Assembly (NCBI GenBank): GCA_019187495.1
Contig: JABAQN010000004.1
Coordinates: 1 to 64,000 of the forward strand
DNA length: 64,000 nt
Direction: 5' to 3'
Source: Steroidobacteraceae bacterium
Lineage (GTDB): Bacteria > Pseudomonadota > Gammaproteobacteria > Steroidobacterales > Steroidobacteraceae
Part shown: positions 1 through 10,575 of the stretch, piece by piece
Layout: each line of letters opens with the position of its first letter
Position numbering within the stretch: the stretch's first letter is position 1
The notes under the pieces: model-generated
Database searches by the model: none
What the model saw: the letters and a program-made list of their open reading frames with translations, nothing else
Told to the model about the DNA's origin: nothing
Made by a program: the position numbers and the translations under genes

Positions 1-80
1 TCGGGCGCAACGAGCCTTGCCCGTGCGGTTCGGGCAAGAAGTACAAGCACTGCCACGGCGCGCTGGCCCACGCGGAATGA
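1..80 (+). CDS. secA: SecA C-terminal end (partial)
   Basis: Only the last 25 codons are in the window (frame starts at base 3, stop TGA 78-80). The reading ends in the SEC-C zinc-binding motif EPCPCGSGKKYKHCHG, with CxC and CH ligands, which is the usual tail of the SecA preprotein translocase ATPase and helps bind SecB and phospholipid. The next gene starts inside the stop codon (ATGA, 77-80). A secA-mutT order is common in gammaproteobacteria, which supports the call. The SEC-C motif also occurs in other proteins, so the identity rests on motif plus context. Confidence 0.85.
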   Translation, partial: GRNEPCPCGSGKKYKHCHGALAHAE

Positions 81-1939
81 CGCACGCTCCCGCGTTGCCA
101 CGCGTGCGCGTGGTCGCGGCGGCAATGTTCGACACGCGCGGGCGCGTACTGCTCGCCGATCGGCCGGCGGGCCGGCACATGGCCGGCTGCTGGGAATTTC
201 CGGGCGGCAAGCTCGCCGGCGGCGAAGACGAGCGCGCGGCGCTTGCCCGTGAACTCGCGGAAGAACTCGGCATCCGGGTGCGGGCGGCGCGGCCGTGGCT
301 CGCGGCGTCGCACGCTTACGCGGATATCCGTATCGACTTGTCGCTGTGGCTCGTCGAGGCTTGGCAGGGCGCGCCGCAGCCGCTCGACGGACAGCGCCTT
401 GCCTGGGTGGCGCCCGGCGAGCTCTCCCGATGGGACATTCTCGAGGCGGACGAACCCTTCACGCGCGCGTTGCGCGCCCTTGCCGAAACGACGATGACAG
501 AGCCGCAGGTTTTTGACGTTCGCAATCCCCGCTCAGGCGAGATCGACTATCGCTTCACCGCACCGACCGCCGCGGAACTCGCGCGCACGGCCGCGGCGCT
601 GCGCGCGCAGCAAGCGGCCTGGCGCGCCGCGGGCCTCGAACACCGCATCGCGGTCCTGCAGCGCTTCAGGGCCGAACTCCTCGCGCGCGCCGGCGAGATC
701 GCCGCGGCGCTGACGGTCGACACGGGTCGACATCTGCTGTCACTCGGCGAGGCGCAGTCGGTGCCGGCGGCGATCGATCGCTGGTGCCGCCGGGTGCCGG
801 GCCTCGGCGCGCCGCCCGAAGGTCGCTCGGAAGTCCTGCCGTCGGTCGAATACGGCTACCAGCTCGTGCCGTACCAGCTGGTAGGCGCAATCAGCCCGTG
901 GAACTTCCCTTTCATCCTCGCGCTGATCGACGCGGTTCCCGCGCTGCTCGCCGGTTGCGCGGTGCTCCTGAAGCCGAGCGAAATCACGCCGCGCTGGATC
1001 GAGCCCGCGCAGCGCGCGCTCGACGCGGTGCCCGAACTCGCCGCGGTGTTCGCGATCTGCCCGGGAGGCCGCGAAACGGGCGAAGCGCTGGTCGGCGCGG
1101 TCGATGTGGTGTGCTTCACCGGCAGCGTCAAGACCGGCCGGATCGTGGCCGCGAATGCCGCGGCAAATTTCATCCCGGCGTTCCTCGAACTCGGCGGCAA
1201 GGATCCGGTGATCGTGACGGCGGGCGCCGACATCGAACGCGCGTCCGATGCCGTGCTGCGCGCTTCGATCACCGCGAGCGGCCAGGCGTGCCAGTCGCTC
1301 GAGCGAGTCTATGTCGATCGGCGCATCTACGCCCCGTTCGTCGAACGGCTCACGGCGAAGGCGCGAGCGGTCGGGATCAACTGGCCGGACATCCACCAGG
1401 GCGCCGTGGGCCCCTTCATCTTCGCGCCCCAGGCGCGCATCGTCGAACAGCAGATCGCGGACGCGGTGGCGAAGGGAGCGAAAGTGCTCGCCGGCGGCAC
1501 GCTCGAAACACACGGCGGCGTGTGGCTGCGGCCGACCGTGCTGGTCGACGTCACGCATGCGATGCAGGTGATCACCGAGGAAACGTTCGGGCCGGTGATG
1601 CCGGTGATTCCGTACGACACGATCGATGAGGCGATCGCGCTCGCCAACGATGGAGTTTACGGGCTGTCGGCGGCGGTGATGGCGGGCACGCTGGCAGAGG
1701 CGGAAGCGATCGGCCGGCAGCTCGAGGTCGGCGCCGTGAGCCTGAACGACTGCGCGCTCACCACGGTCGTCAGCGATGCGGAAAAGAATTCCTTCAAGCT
1801 CTCGGGCCTCGGAGGCTCGCGGATGGGCGCCGCCGGCTTCCGGCGTTTCTTCCGCACCCAGGCGCTGCTGCGCCAGACCGGCGCACCGGCCACGGTGGCG
1901 ACGCTCGCCGAGGAGAATGCGGCGCCGAAGCGCGCGTAG
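77..1939 (+). CDS. Nudix (MutT-type) domain in one open frame with an aldehyde dehydrogenase
   Basis: The ATG at 77 overlaps the secA stop. Residues 1-139 form a MutT-like Nudix domain: the box GGKLAGGEDERAALARELAEE lies near residues 43-63 and the length matches a complete MutT (8-oxo-dGTP hydrolase). There is no stop codon before a complete NAD(P)-dependent aldehyde dehydrogenase of 481 residues, whose own likely start is the in-frame ATG at 494 (MTEPQVFDVRNP). The ALDH shows ISPWNFPF (cofactor binding), LELGGKDP (general-base Glu) and GQACQS (catalytic Cys, about residue 405 of the joined frame). No clear ribosome site precedes 494. Either the product is a true 620-residue fusion, or the stop of mutT has been lost or miscalled and two proteins are made. 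The ALDH substrate cannot be told from the sequence. Confidence 0.8.
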   Translation: MTHAPALPRVRVVAAAMFDTRGRVLLADRPAGRHMAGCWEFPGGKLAGGEDERAALARELAEELGIRVRAARPWLAASHAYADIRIDLSLWLVEAWQGAPQPLDGQRLAWVAPGELSRWDILEADEPFTRALRALAETTMTEPQVFDVRNPRSGEIDYRFTAPTAAELARTAAALRAQQAAWRAAGLEHRIAVLQRFRAELLARAGEIAAALTVDTGRHLLSLGEAQSVPAAIDRWCRRVPGLGAPPEGRSEVLPSVEYGYQLVPYQLVGAISPWNFPFILALIDAVPALLAGCAVLLKPSEITPRWIEPAQRALDAVPELAAVFAICPGGRETGEALVGAVDVVCFTGSVKTGRIVAANAAANFIPAFLELGGKDPVIVTAGADIERASDAVLRASITASGQACQSLERVYVDRRIYAPFVERLTAKARAVGINWPDIHQGAVGPFIFAPQARIVEQQIADAVAKGAKVLAGGTLETHGGVWLRPTVLVDVTHAMQVITEETFGPVMPVIPYDTIDEAIALANDGVYGLSAAVMAGTLAEAEAIGRQLEVGAVSLNDCALTTVVSDAEKNSFKLSGLGGSRMGAAGFRRFFRTQALLRQTGAPATVATLAEENAAPKRA

Positions 1940-1949
1940 CGGGCGGCGG

Positions 1950-2345
1950 TCAGCCGGCGAATTCGATCCGCGCGTGGTGCCCGTGCGCGTTCGACAGCCG
2001 CCGGTCGCACGTGAGCAGCGGGGCGTCGAGTGCTTCGGCGAGGGACACATAGGCGGCGTCGTACGCCGACAACTGGTGTCGCAGCGCCCAGATGCGTGCG
2101 GAAAGTGGACGATGCGCGATGGCATCGATCGGCAGGTCATGGAAGTACCCGAGCGCCGCGACGGCGCGGTCCGGCGGGATTTCATCGGCCAGCGACAGTC
2201 GCCGCAGCACCTGCAGCACTTCGAGTTCGAGCAGGTCGGGCGCGGCGATCCATTCGGCGGCGGCGAAGATGCGACTGCCGATCGCCCTGGCGGGCGGTTT
2301 CGCGAGGATCAGGTTGAGCACCGCGGACGCATCTATCACCATCAT
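1950..2345 (-). CDS. vapC: VapC-type PIN-domain toxin
   Basis: A 131-residue PIN-domain ribonuclease. The N-terminus MMVIDASAVLNLIL carries the first metal-binding Asp, LLELEVLQV the conserved Glu, and SAYDAAYVSLA the third acidic site, followed by the typical LLTCDRRLS strand. Such toxins cleave tRNA or rRNA and are held inactive by a VapB-type partner. The ATG at 2345 overlaps the antitoxin stop (ATGA), so the two are translationally coupled. A longer in-frame extension upstream would run through the antitoxin gene and is not credible. The target RNA is unknown. Confidence 0.88.
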   Translation of the reverse strand: MMVIDASAVLNLILAKPPARAIGSRIFAAAEWIAAPDLLELEVLQVLRRLSLADEIPPDRAVAALGYFHDLPIDAIAHRPLSARIWALRHQLSAYDAAYVSLAEALDAPLLTCDRRLSNAHGHHARIEFAG

Positions 2346-2572
2346 CGGCGATCGCGCTCCTGGCGGAGCATCGCTATGACGGAAGCCCTTGTTTTGACTG
2401 GGGAAAGCTGCGCGAGCCGCGCCTGCATCTGCGCGGCCGTGGGCCGCTCGCTCAGCTTGGCCACCTCGCGCAGCAGGTAGTCGGAGAGTGTCATGCCTTC
2501 GAGCGATGCCTGCGCTTTCAGCCGGCGATGGATTTCCTCGGGGACGTGCCGGATCTGGATCATGCGTGACAT
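2342..2572 (-). CDS. vapB: VapB/FitA-type ribbon-helix-helix antitoxin
   Basis: A 76-residue protein. MIQIRHVPEEIHRRLKAQAS is a typical FitA/Arc-like ribbon-helix-helix N-terminus for DNA binding and dimerisation. The C-terminal half, rich in charged residues, would bind and block the PIN toxin encoded directly downstream. Two ATG codons are possible (2572 and 2563); the second begins exactly at the family's usual MIQIR start. Type II antitoxins of this kind normally repress their own operon, and a palindrome overlaps the likely promoter just upstream. Confidence 0.85.
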   Translation of the reverse strand: MSRMIQIRHVPEEIHRRLKAQASLEGMTLSDYLLREVAKLSERPTAAQMQARLAQLSPVKTRASVIAMLRQERDRR

Positions 2573-2578
2573 GGTTGC

Positions 2579-2607
2579 AAGCTATTTGCATGTTGGCCAC
2601 ATGTCAA
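2579..2607 (-). promoter_or_regulatory. Candidate vapBC promoter with operator palindrome
   Basis: On the minus strand TTGACA (2607-2602) and TAGCTT (2584-2579) are spaced by 17 bp, matching a sigma-70 promoter with a weak -10. The inverted repeat CATGT-5-ACATG (2589-2603) sits between and over these elements, as expected for an autoregulating ribbon-helix-helix antitoxin. Seen by eye only. Confidence 0.45.
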
Positions 2608-2668
2608 TCTGGCGTGTTCAGCCCGAAATGCGCGTTACAATGTCGCCCCCGGAACCGACAGGCGCACC

Positions 2669-3055
2669 ATGGCGAACGAACCGAACCTGCCCGACATCGA
2701 ACTCGACGCGCAAGGCCTCTATCGCGAGGAAGTGTTCACCGATCGCAAGGCGGGCACGCTGCGCCGCCTCGTGCCGGTCACCGTCGACGGCAGCGATGAT
2801 CCGGCGCGCGACGTGCTCTACTCCGGGCAGACGCAGCTCCTGACGCCAGGCGGCGTGCTGCCGCTGATGTTCGAAATCGACGCGAAGACGCTGCCCGAGG
2901 CGCTCACGAAGTTCTCCGGGTCGGTCAAGATCGCGCTCGAGCAGGCGATCGACGAGGCGCGCGAATACCGCCGCGAGGCGGCATCGCGGATCGTCGTGCC
3001 GGAAGCCGGCGCGGGACTCGGCCCGATGGGGCCGGGCAAACTCAAGCTACCGTAA
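2669..3055 (+). CDS. Small conserved hypothetical protein
   Basis: A 128-residue soluble, acidic-to-neutral protein without signal peptide or membrane segment. It begins MANEPNLPDIELDAQGLYREEV and ends in a Gly/Pro-rich tail. The body looks like a beta-strand segment (RRLVPVTVDGS, VLYSGQTQLLTPGGVLPLMFEID) followed by one long helix (EALTKFSGSVKIALEQAIDEA). I recognise it only as a type seen as 'hypothetical' in gammaproteobacteria and assign no function. A good -10 (TACAAT, 2636-2641) lies 27 bp upstream of the ATG. Its 3' end overlaps that of the convergent peptidase gene by 9 bp. Confidence 0.7.
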   Translation: MANEPNLPDIELDAQGLYREEVFTDRKAGTLRRLVPVTVDGSDDPARDVLYSGQTQLLTPGGVLPLMFEIDAKTLPEALTKFSGSVKIALEQAIDEAREYRREAASRIVVPEAGAGLGPMGPGKLKLP

Positions 3056-5302
3056 GTTCTCGTCGAAGAAGCGCTTCACCGTCATGTAGGCGTGTGGACC
3101 CATGTCCGCATGCCGCATGAGGCCATGCTTGCCGCCCGGATAGGGCATCACGTCGAACGGCTTGCCGAGGTCCTGCAGGCGCTTGAAAAGCACGGTGCTG
3201 TTCGTGAACAGCACGTTGTCGTCCGCCATGCCGTGCATGATGAGGAGCGGACCCCGCAGCCCCTGCGCGTGCGTGCGCACGTCGCTCCATGCGTAGCCGT
3301 CCGGGTTCTCCGCGGGCGTGCCCATGTAGCGTTCCGTGTAATGCGTGTCGTAGAGGCGAAAGTCGGTAACGGGCGCGCCGGCGACGCCGGCCGCGAAATG
3401 ATCCGGCGCCTGCAGCATCGACATCAGCGTCATGAAGCCGCCGTAGCTCCAGCCCCAGATGCCGATGCGCGAGGGATCGACAAAGGGAAGCGAGCGCAGG
3501 AAATCGACGCCGGTGACCTGGTCTTCGACCTCGACCGACCCGAGGCGATGGAAGGCCGCGGTGTCGAATTTCACGCCGCGGTACGCGGTGCCGCGGTTGT
3601 CGAGCGTGAACACCACGTAGCCCGATTGCGCGAGATACTGGCGGAAGAGATTGCCCCACGCGTTGCGTACGCGTCCGAGGACACTCGGGCCGCCGTAGAC
3701 ATCGACGATCACCGGGTAGCGTTTGCCGGGCTGCATGTCCTTCGCCGGTGTCAGCTGGTAGTAGAGCGTCTCCCCGTCACGCGCCGCGAGCGTGCCGAAC
3801 TGCGAGCGCTGGTGCGAGGCGAGATACGGCGCATAGGGGTGGGACGCATCGAGCGCATTGGCGATGAGCGTGGCGTGCGCGCGGCCGTCCGCGCGGCGCA
3901 GCGTGACGGACGGCGGATGTTCGCTGTCCGAGAACGTATCGAGGTAGAAGCGCGCATCGCCCGACATGCGCACCGTGTGCCAGCCCGGCTCGCGTGAAAT
4001 GCGCCGCGGCGCCTCCGTCTTCCGGTACGAGGTGACATAGAGCTGCCGTTCGATCGGCGAGGCCATGTTGGCCATGAACCAGACGAGCCCCCGCTGGCGG
4101 TCGACGCCGCGGATCGCCCGCAGCGCATCGCCGCGGTCCTCGCCCGCCACCATCCAGTCGCCACGGGTCACGGGCCGCTGCAGGTTCCCGTTGCGGTCGT
4201 ACAGGTACAGGTGATGGAAGCCCGTGCGGCTCGAACCCCACAGGAAATCCCCCTGGTCCGAGACGAACGTGAGGTCGTCGCAGATGTCGACCCAGGTACC
4301 GGAATGCTCCTCGAGCAGCGTGCGCGTCGCGCCGGTCGCCGCGTCCGCGCGCAGCAATGTGAGCGTCTTCTGGTCGCGGCTCTGGCGCTGCACGGCGAGC
4401 GCCGTGCTGTCCGGCAGCCAGGCGACGCGCGCGAGGTAGATGTCGGGGTTCGGGCCGAGATCGACCCGTACGCCGTCGTGTCCCGGGCGCGCGACGTAAA
4501 GTTGCACGTCGGCGTTGCTCGCGCCGGTGGCGGGGTAGCGCTGCTTCACAACTGAAACGCGATCGGCATAGATCTCGAAACGTTCGACCTCGGCGACGGG
4601 CGATTCATCGACGCGGGCGTAGGCGATGCGCTGCTCGTCGGGCGACCACCAGTAGCCCGTGTTGCGGTTCATCTCCTCCTGCGCGATGAACTCCGCCACG
4701 CCCCAGGAAAGGGTCCCGCCACCCCCGGTCGTGATCGCGATCTCGCGTCCGCTGCCGAGTTCGAGCGCGTAGAGATTCGCATCGCGGATGAAGCTGACGT
4801 AACGGCCATGCGGCGAGAAGCGCGCATCGGTTTCGTAGGCGGCCGAGGACGTGAGGCGCCGCACGGCCTTCGCGGCAGGCGCGTCGAGATCGTAGAGATA
4901 GAGGTCACCCCCGAGCGGCACGAGAATGCGCCGGCCGTCCGCCGAGACGTCGTATTCGAGAATGCCGCCGAGCGAGGAGGTCCGCTGCCGCTCGCGCCGC
5001 GCCTCCTCTGCGGCGGAAAGCGCGCCTCCCGAAGTGGCGAGCCGCGCCGAATCGACGAGCAGGCTGTGCCTTCGCGTCGCGATGTCGAAGTCCCACAGAT
5101 CGTAGACATCCTTCGCGTCCGCCTTCGCGCGCAGGTAGGTGATCCGACGGCCATCCGGCGTGAAGGCCTCGCCGCGCAGCGTCGGGCCGGACAGGTCCGG
5201 TGCGGCGAACAGGCGCTCGATCGTGAGGTCCGCGGCGAGCGACTGCGCGGCGGCGAAACACAGGAGACTTGCGACGAGACGAGCGGGGCGGAGTGCGGTC
5301 AT
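3047..5302 (-). CDS. Dipeptidyl-peptidase IV family serine peptidase (S9B)
   Basis: A 751-residue periplasmic peptidase that removes N-terminal dipeptides, typically X-Pro. The signal peptide is MTALRPARLVASLLCFAAAQSLAA. The beta-propeller holds the double-Glu motif FIAQEEMNRNTGYWWSPDE, which binds the substrate N-terminus. The C-terminal alpha/beta hydrolase domain has GWSYGG (Ser about 619), ADDNV (Asp about 694) and GGKHG (His about 726). I chose the ATG at 5302 because it starts the signal peptide; ATG 5338 would add 12 residues. It is divergent from a prolyl oligopeptidase gene starting at 5360, so the two share a short control region. Confidence 0.93.
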   Translation of the reverse strand: MTALRPARLVASLLCFAAAQSLAADLTIERLFAAPDLSGPTLRGEAFTPDGRRITYLRAKADAKDVYDLWDFDIATRRHSLLVDSARLATSGGALSAAEEARRERQRTSSLGGILEYDVSADGRRILVPLGGDLYLYDLDAPAAKAVRRLTSSAAYETDARFSPHGRYVSFIRDANLYALELGSGREIAITTGGGGTLSWGVAEFIAQEEMNRNTGYWWSPDEQRIAYARVDESPVAEVERFEIYADRVSVVKQRYPATGASNADVQLYVARPGHDGVRVDLGPNPDIYLARVAWLPDSTALAVQRQSRDQKTLTLLRADAATGATRTLLEEHSGTWVDICDDLTFVSDQGDFLWGSSRTGFHHLYLYDRNGNLQRPVTRGDWMVAGEDRGDALRAIRGVDRQRGLVWFMANMASPIERQLYVTSYRKTEAPRRISREPGWHTVRMSGDARFYLDTFSDSEHPPSVTLRRADGRAHATLIANALDASHPYAPYLASHQRSQFGTLAARDGETLYYQLTPAKDMQPGKRYPVIVDVYGGPSVLGRVRNAWGNLFRQYLAQSGYVVFTLDNRGTAYRGVKFDTAAFHRLGSVEVEDQVTGVDFLRSLPFVDPSRIGIWGWSYGGFMTLMSMLQAPDHFAAGVAGAPVTDFRLYDTHYTERYMGTPAENPDGYAWSDVRTHAQGLRGPLLIMHGMADDNVLFTNSTVLFKRLQDLGKPFDVMPYPGGKHGLMRHADMGPHAYMTVKRFFDENLR

Positions 5303-5359
5303 CGGCGTGATCCGTTTGTTAGACTGCCGCATCGGCAATTTTCAAGTGTAGGCACGAAC

Positions 5360-7537
<2,178 letters not shown>

Positions 7538-7544
7538 TCGCCGC

Positions 7545-7805
7545 ATGACGAAGCGCGAGCGCCCGCCTGGTTCGCCGCTGGCGCCGGATCAGCAGCCGAT
7601 CCGGCGCGTGGTGGGGCGGCGCGTCCAGCCGCCACCCGGGCAATTGCCGCGGGGCGAAGCGCGGGACGCGATGACGCTGAATGCCCGCTACACGACGCGC
7701 GCGCCCAAGGGCGTTTTCATCTACCAAAGCCACGAAGACATGGCGCGCGATCGCGAGCGTTGGACGATCGACGCCATGGTCGCACGGCATCGTGGCCGTG
7801 ACTGA
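7545..7805 (+). CDS. Small basic protein paired with a nucleotidyltransferase; possible antitoxin
   Basis: An 86-residue, Arg/Pro-rich N-terminal half (MTKRERPPGSPLAPDQQPIR) followed by a more ordered segment, KGVFIYQSHEDMARDRERWTIDAMV. It has no membrane segment and no recognised domain. The ATG at 7545 lies 8 bp after the POP gene. The stop overlaps the GTG start of the next gene by 8 bp, so the two are coupled. That layout resembles a two-gene TA unit or a regulator/enzyme pair, but nothing in the protein itself proves an antitoxin role. Confidence 0.65.
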   Translation: MTKRERPPGSPLAPDQQPIRRVVGRRVQPPPGQLPRGEARDAMTLNARYTTRAPKGVFIYQSHEDMARDRERWTIDAMVARHRGRD

Positions 7806-8295
7806 GTACACCCGCCCCGCGACCTGGGCCGACCTGCGCGACCTGGCCCGCTATCTGAACGAGGCCGGTGCCGCCTATGCGCTGGTGGGCGGCTACGCGA
7901 TCGCCGCGCACGGTTTCAATCGATTCTCCGAAGACATCGATATCCTGGTCGAGCCCGGCGCCGCGAACGCCCGCCGCTGGATGCTGGCGCTCGCCCGTCT
8001 CCCGGATGGCGCCGTCAAGGAGCTCGCGGCGGACGAGGATGTCTTCGCGGCCGACAGGCGCTACGCGATCCGCGTCAACGACGAATTCACCGTCGATGTC
8101 ATGCCCTCGATCGCGGGCCGATCGTGGGGGGACATGCAACCCTTCATCGAAACGATCGACCTCGATGGCGTGCCGCTACGGATTCTCGATCTCGAGGGCC
8201 TGCTGCTCACGAAGCAGGGGCAGCGCCCGAAGGACCAGATGGATGCGGCCGTGTTGCGCGCCGCCCTCGATGCGCTGAAGAAATCAGGCGCCTGA
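7798..8295 (+). CDS. Nucleotidyltransferase-fold protein
   Basis: A 165-residue protein from the GTG at 7798. The motif [20 protein letters not shown] (residues 31-50) is the GG...DxD core of the DNA polymerase-beta-like nucleotidyltransferase superfamily, with Asp46 and Asp48 as metal ligands. The rest ([24 protein letters not shown]) resembles AbiEii/MNT-like toxins and related minimal nucleotidyltransferases. It may transfer a nucleotide to a protein or tRNA. It is coupled to the small upstream gene. No third conserved acidic residue is obvious; the [10 protein letters not shown] Asp is a candidate. Confidence 0.8.
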   Translation: MTEYTRPATWADLRDLARYLNEAGAAYALVGGYAIAAHGFNRFSEDIDILVEPGAANARRWMLALARLPDGAVKELAADEDVFAADRRYAIRVNDEFTVDVMPSIAGRSWGDMQPFIETIDLDGVPLRILDLEGLLLTKQGQRPKDQMDAAVLRAALDALKKSGA

Positions 8296-8490
8296 GCCGG
8301 GATCGCGCTGCGGGGGTACCGCTTCCGCTGCGCCGGGCAATTCGTCGAGCGGTTCCCCCGGGATCGCGTGCTCTTCGCTGAGCCAGGCGCCGAGATCGAT
8401 CAGGCGGCAGCGCTCGCTGCAGAACGGGCGATAGGGCGACGCGGCCGACCATTCGGTTTCGCGCTCGCAGGTCGGGCAGGGGACCTTCAA
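8284..8490 (-). CDS. yacG: DNA gyrase inhibitor YacG (zinc-binding)
   Basis: A 68-residue protein. It has CPTC near the N-terminus and [22 protein letters not shown], the four-Cys zinc site and the DLGxW signature of YacG, which binds GyrB and inhibits gyrase. No ATG is available before the first Cys pair. The fitting start is the TTG at 8490-8488, which overlaps the zapD stop (TTGA), indicating coupling in a zapD-yacG unit. The acidic Pro-rich C-terminus is variable in this family. The coaE-zapD-yacG order is conserved in gammaproteobacteria. Confidence 0.88.
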   Translation of the reverse strand: MKVPCPTCERETEWSAASPYRPFCSERCRLIDLGAWLSEEHAIPGEPLDELPGAAEAVPPQRDPGSGA

Positions 8491-9293
8491 TTGCAGCAGC
8501 TCAGCGTGAACGGAATGTCGTCCGTCGACTGCGTGGGGCGCGTACCCAGCCCATGCCATGCCAGGAAGCGCACGCTCGAGCGGTAGTGGCTGCCGCTGAT
8601 CTCCGGGTAAAGGCCGAGCGATTGCGGCAGGCCGATGCGCAGCAGCTGCACCGGCGAATCACGGTCGAAGGTGATATGGAACACGCCGCCCTTTGCGATC
8701 TCCTGGCGTGGCCGCCCGTTCTGGCGGGTGAGCCAGAGCAGTTCCGCGATCGAATCGCACAGCGGTCGCAGCAGCGCGAGCCATTCGTTGAATGCCTGGG
8801 TGCGCGCTTCGGTGGGCTGCTGCAGCCAGTAGAAGTAATCGGGCAGGTCGAATTCGCAGGTGCCGCCCGGAATGGCGCTGCGGTGCTTCACCGCGGCGAG
8901 GAACTCGGATTCCTTGATCGGCTGCAGGTAGGCCGAGCCTGCGCCGAGGAGGTCGGTGCGCAGCCGCATGAGGTTCGACATCACGGTTCGCAGCCGCGAG
9001 CCGTCGACATTGGGCTTCGCCTGGAACTCATTGAGCAGCGACAGCTGCCGCTCGAGCTCCTTGAGCGCATCGGAGCGGGCGTCGCCACGGCTCGTGATCG
9101 CGAGGATGTCGATCAGGCTCGCGACCGCGGCACGGCTGCCCCATTCGCTCGCCCGCTCGTTGTGGTACGTGGCCTGGCTGTAGAGGAAGTCGATGCGCAG
9201 GAACGTGCGCATGCGCTCGGTGAGCGGCTGCTCGAACACGAGCCGGGCCTCGTCCGGCACCGGGGGGGATGCTTCTGCCAGTTCCTCCGACAT
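8487..9293 (-). CDS. zapD: Cell division protein ZapD
   Basis: A 268-residue cytoplasmic protein matching ZapD (YacF), which bundles FtsZ filaments at the Z ring. Recognised segments are [22 protein letters not shown] near the N-terminus and [12 protein letters not shown] in the middle. The ATG at 9293 lies 4 bp after the coaE stop, so coaE-zapD-yacG is one transcript. The length is normal for the family (about 250 residues) with a short N-terminal extension. Confidence 0.93.
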   Translation of the reverse strand: MSEELAEASPPVPDEARLVFEQPLTERMRTFLRIDFLYSQATYHNERASEWGSRAAVASLIDILAITSRGDARSDALKELERQLSLLNEFQAKPNVDGSRLRTVMSNLMRLRTDLLGAGSAYLQPIKESEFLAAVKHRSAIPGGTCEFDLPDYFYWLQQPTEARTQAFNEWLALLRPLCDSIAELLWLTRQNGRPRQEIAKGGVFHITFDRDSPVQLLRIGLPQSLGLYPEISGSHYRSSVRFLAWHGLGTRPTQSTDDIPFTLSCCN

Positions 9294-9297
9294 CCGC

Positions 9298-9933
9298 CTA
9301 TTGTGCTTGACAGCCTTCGCCCGCGTAAACGGCCGCGGCGTCGAGATAGCGGCGATGCAGGCGCTCGACTTCGGCCGCGAGTGCCGCAATGTCGCCCTCG
9401 TTGCGGATGACATCGTCGGCGGCCGCGAGGCGCGCCGCGCGATCCGCCTGCGCCGCGAGGATCGCGCGCGCCTCGGCCGCCGTCGAGCCGTCGCGCGCCT
9501 GCAGCCGGCGGATCTGGGTCGGTTCGTCCACATCGACCACCAGTACCCGATCGATGTGCCTGCGCGAGCCGCCTTCGACCAGCAGCGGAATCGCGTGGAT
9601 CTGGTAGGGTCCGCCGGCGCGCGCCGAGCGTGCTTCCATTTCGGCGCGGATGGCTGGATGCGTCAACGCCTCGAGCGCTCGCCGCGCCGCGGTCGCGTCC
9701 GCCGACTCGCCGAAGACGCGCGTGCGGAGCCGGCGCCGGTCGAGCGAGCCGTCGGGCGCGATCACGCCCTCGCCGAAAGTCTCGCGAATCCTGGCCAGCA
9801 GCGGCGTGCCCGGCGCGACCACGTCACGGGCGATGACGTCACTGTCGATGACCGGCACGCCGAGGGCCGCGAAGAGATTCGCGACGGTGCTCTTGCCGCT
9901 CGCGATGCCGCCGGTGAGGCCGACGCGAAACAC
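9298..9933 (-). CDS. coaE: Dephospho-CoA kinase
   Basis: A 211-residue P-loop kinase for the last step of coenzyme A synthesis (dephospho-CoA + ATP). GLTGGIASGKST (residues 5-16) is the Walker A motif; VIDSDVIARDVV and the LTHPAIRAEM lid segment are typical. It is the first gene of coaE-zapD-yacG. In many gammaproteobacteria coaE directly follows pilD; here a HigBA-like module and an unassigned stretch separate them. Confidence 0.95.
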   Translation of the reverse strand: MFRVGLTGGIASGKSTVANLFAALGVPVIDSDVIARDVVAPGTPLLARIRETFGEGVIAPDGSLDRRRLRTRVFGESADATAARRALEALTHPAIRAEMEARSARAGGPYQIHAIPLLVEGGSRRHIDRVLVVDVDEPTQIRRLQARDGSTAAEARAILAAQADRAARLAAADDVIRNEGDIAALAAEVERLHRRYLDAAAVYAGEGCQAQ

Positions 9934-10240
9934 GGGCTACGCTTTGCCCCGCCTGTCGAGCACGAGCCGAAATCCACGGGAAGAGATGTCAATCACTGGG
10001 GCTTCCGAAGTGCATCTGCCACTGGCGGCAGGGGAATTCTGCGCCAGTTCCACGCGCGGCTCCAGCCAGCCATGGCAATCGGGCGAGCTGTGGCGTTGCG
10101 CATCGCAATCCGATTGCGGCGGCGCGTGGACTTCAAATCGTGACAATCGCCGTGCAAATGGCGGTTGCTCCGCAGTTCACCGGTCAGCCATCGTGGAGCT
10201 ATCGTCGATTCATCCGGGGTTGGCAGCGTATCTAAATTGA
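9934..10240 (+). other. Unassigned intergenic stretch between coaE and the HigBA-like module
   Basis: About 300 bp in which I find no convincing gene on either strand: the open frames have no recognisable motifs, no ribosome sites and a composition unlike the neighbouring coding regions. It may be debris brought in with the TA module, plus the coaE promoter. Confidence 0.5.
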
Positions 10241-10255
10241 TTACGCTTGACGTAA
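10241..10255 (+). promoter_or_regulatory. Candidate operator of the HigBA-like operon
   Basis: A perfect inverted repeat TTACG-5-CGTAA sits 30 bp before the toxin start, overlapping TTGA-type -35-like sequences. HigA-type antitoxins repress their operon from such palindromes. It is inferred from position and symmetry only. Confidence 0.4.
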
Positions 10256-10285
10256 CGCGTATTGCATGTGAGAGTGGAGGGACCC

Positions 10286-10567
10286 GTGATCCTTGGCTTT
10301 CGCGACCGACGCACGCGGAGATTTGCGGAAGGGCTTCGGGTCAAGGCGTTCGACGGTATTGCGCGGCGTACCCAGATGAAGCTGGATCAACTTGATGCGG
10401 CGACGGCGCTCCAGGATCTCGACTTGCCGGGAAACCGGCTCGAACTGCTGAGAGGCGATCGCAGGGGGCAGTACAGCCTGCGTATCAATGACCAGTGGCG
10501 GATTTGCTTCGATTGGCTCAAGGGAGCGGACGGGCCGTCGAACGTGGAGATTGTCGATTACCATTGA
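10286..10567 (+). CDS. higB: HigB/RelE-type toxin
   Basis: A 93-residue protein from the GTG at 10286, chosen because GGAGG (10276-10280) lies 5 bp before it and because family members begin close to this point (MILGFRDRRTRRFAEG). The fold-typical C-terminal run QYSLRINDQWRICFDW is the HigB/RelE ribosome-dependent mRNA interferase signature. It is followed 8 bp later by an XRE antitoxin, the reversed toxin-first order of higBA. It interrupts the pilD-coaE neighbourhood. Confidence 0.9.
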   Translation: MILGFRDRRTRRFAEGLRVKAFDGIARRTQMKLDQLDAATALQDLDLPGNRLELLRGDRRGQYSLRINDQWRICFDWLKGADGPSNVEIVDYH

Positions 10568-10575
10568 GGCAAAAC

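Noticed and set aside
9934-10240. A degraded gene between coaE and the HigBA-like pair
   Set aside because: I found no recognisable protein motif in any frame, so I list it only as unassigned DNA.
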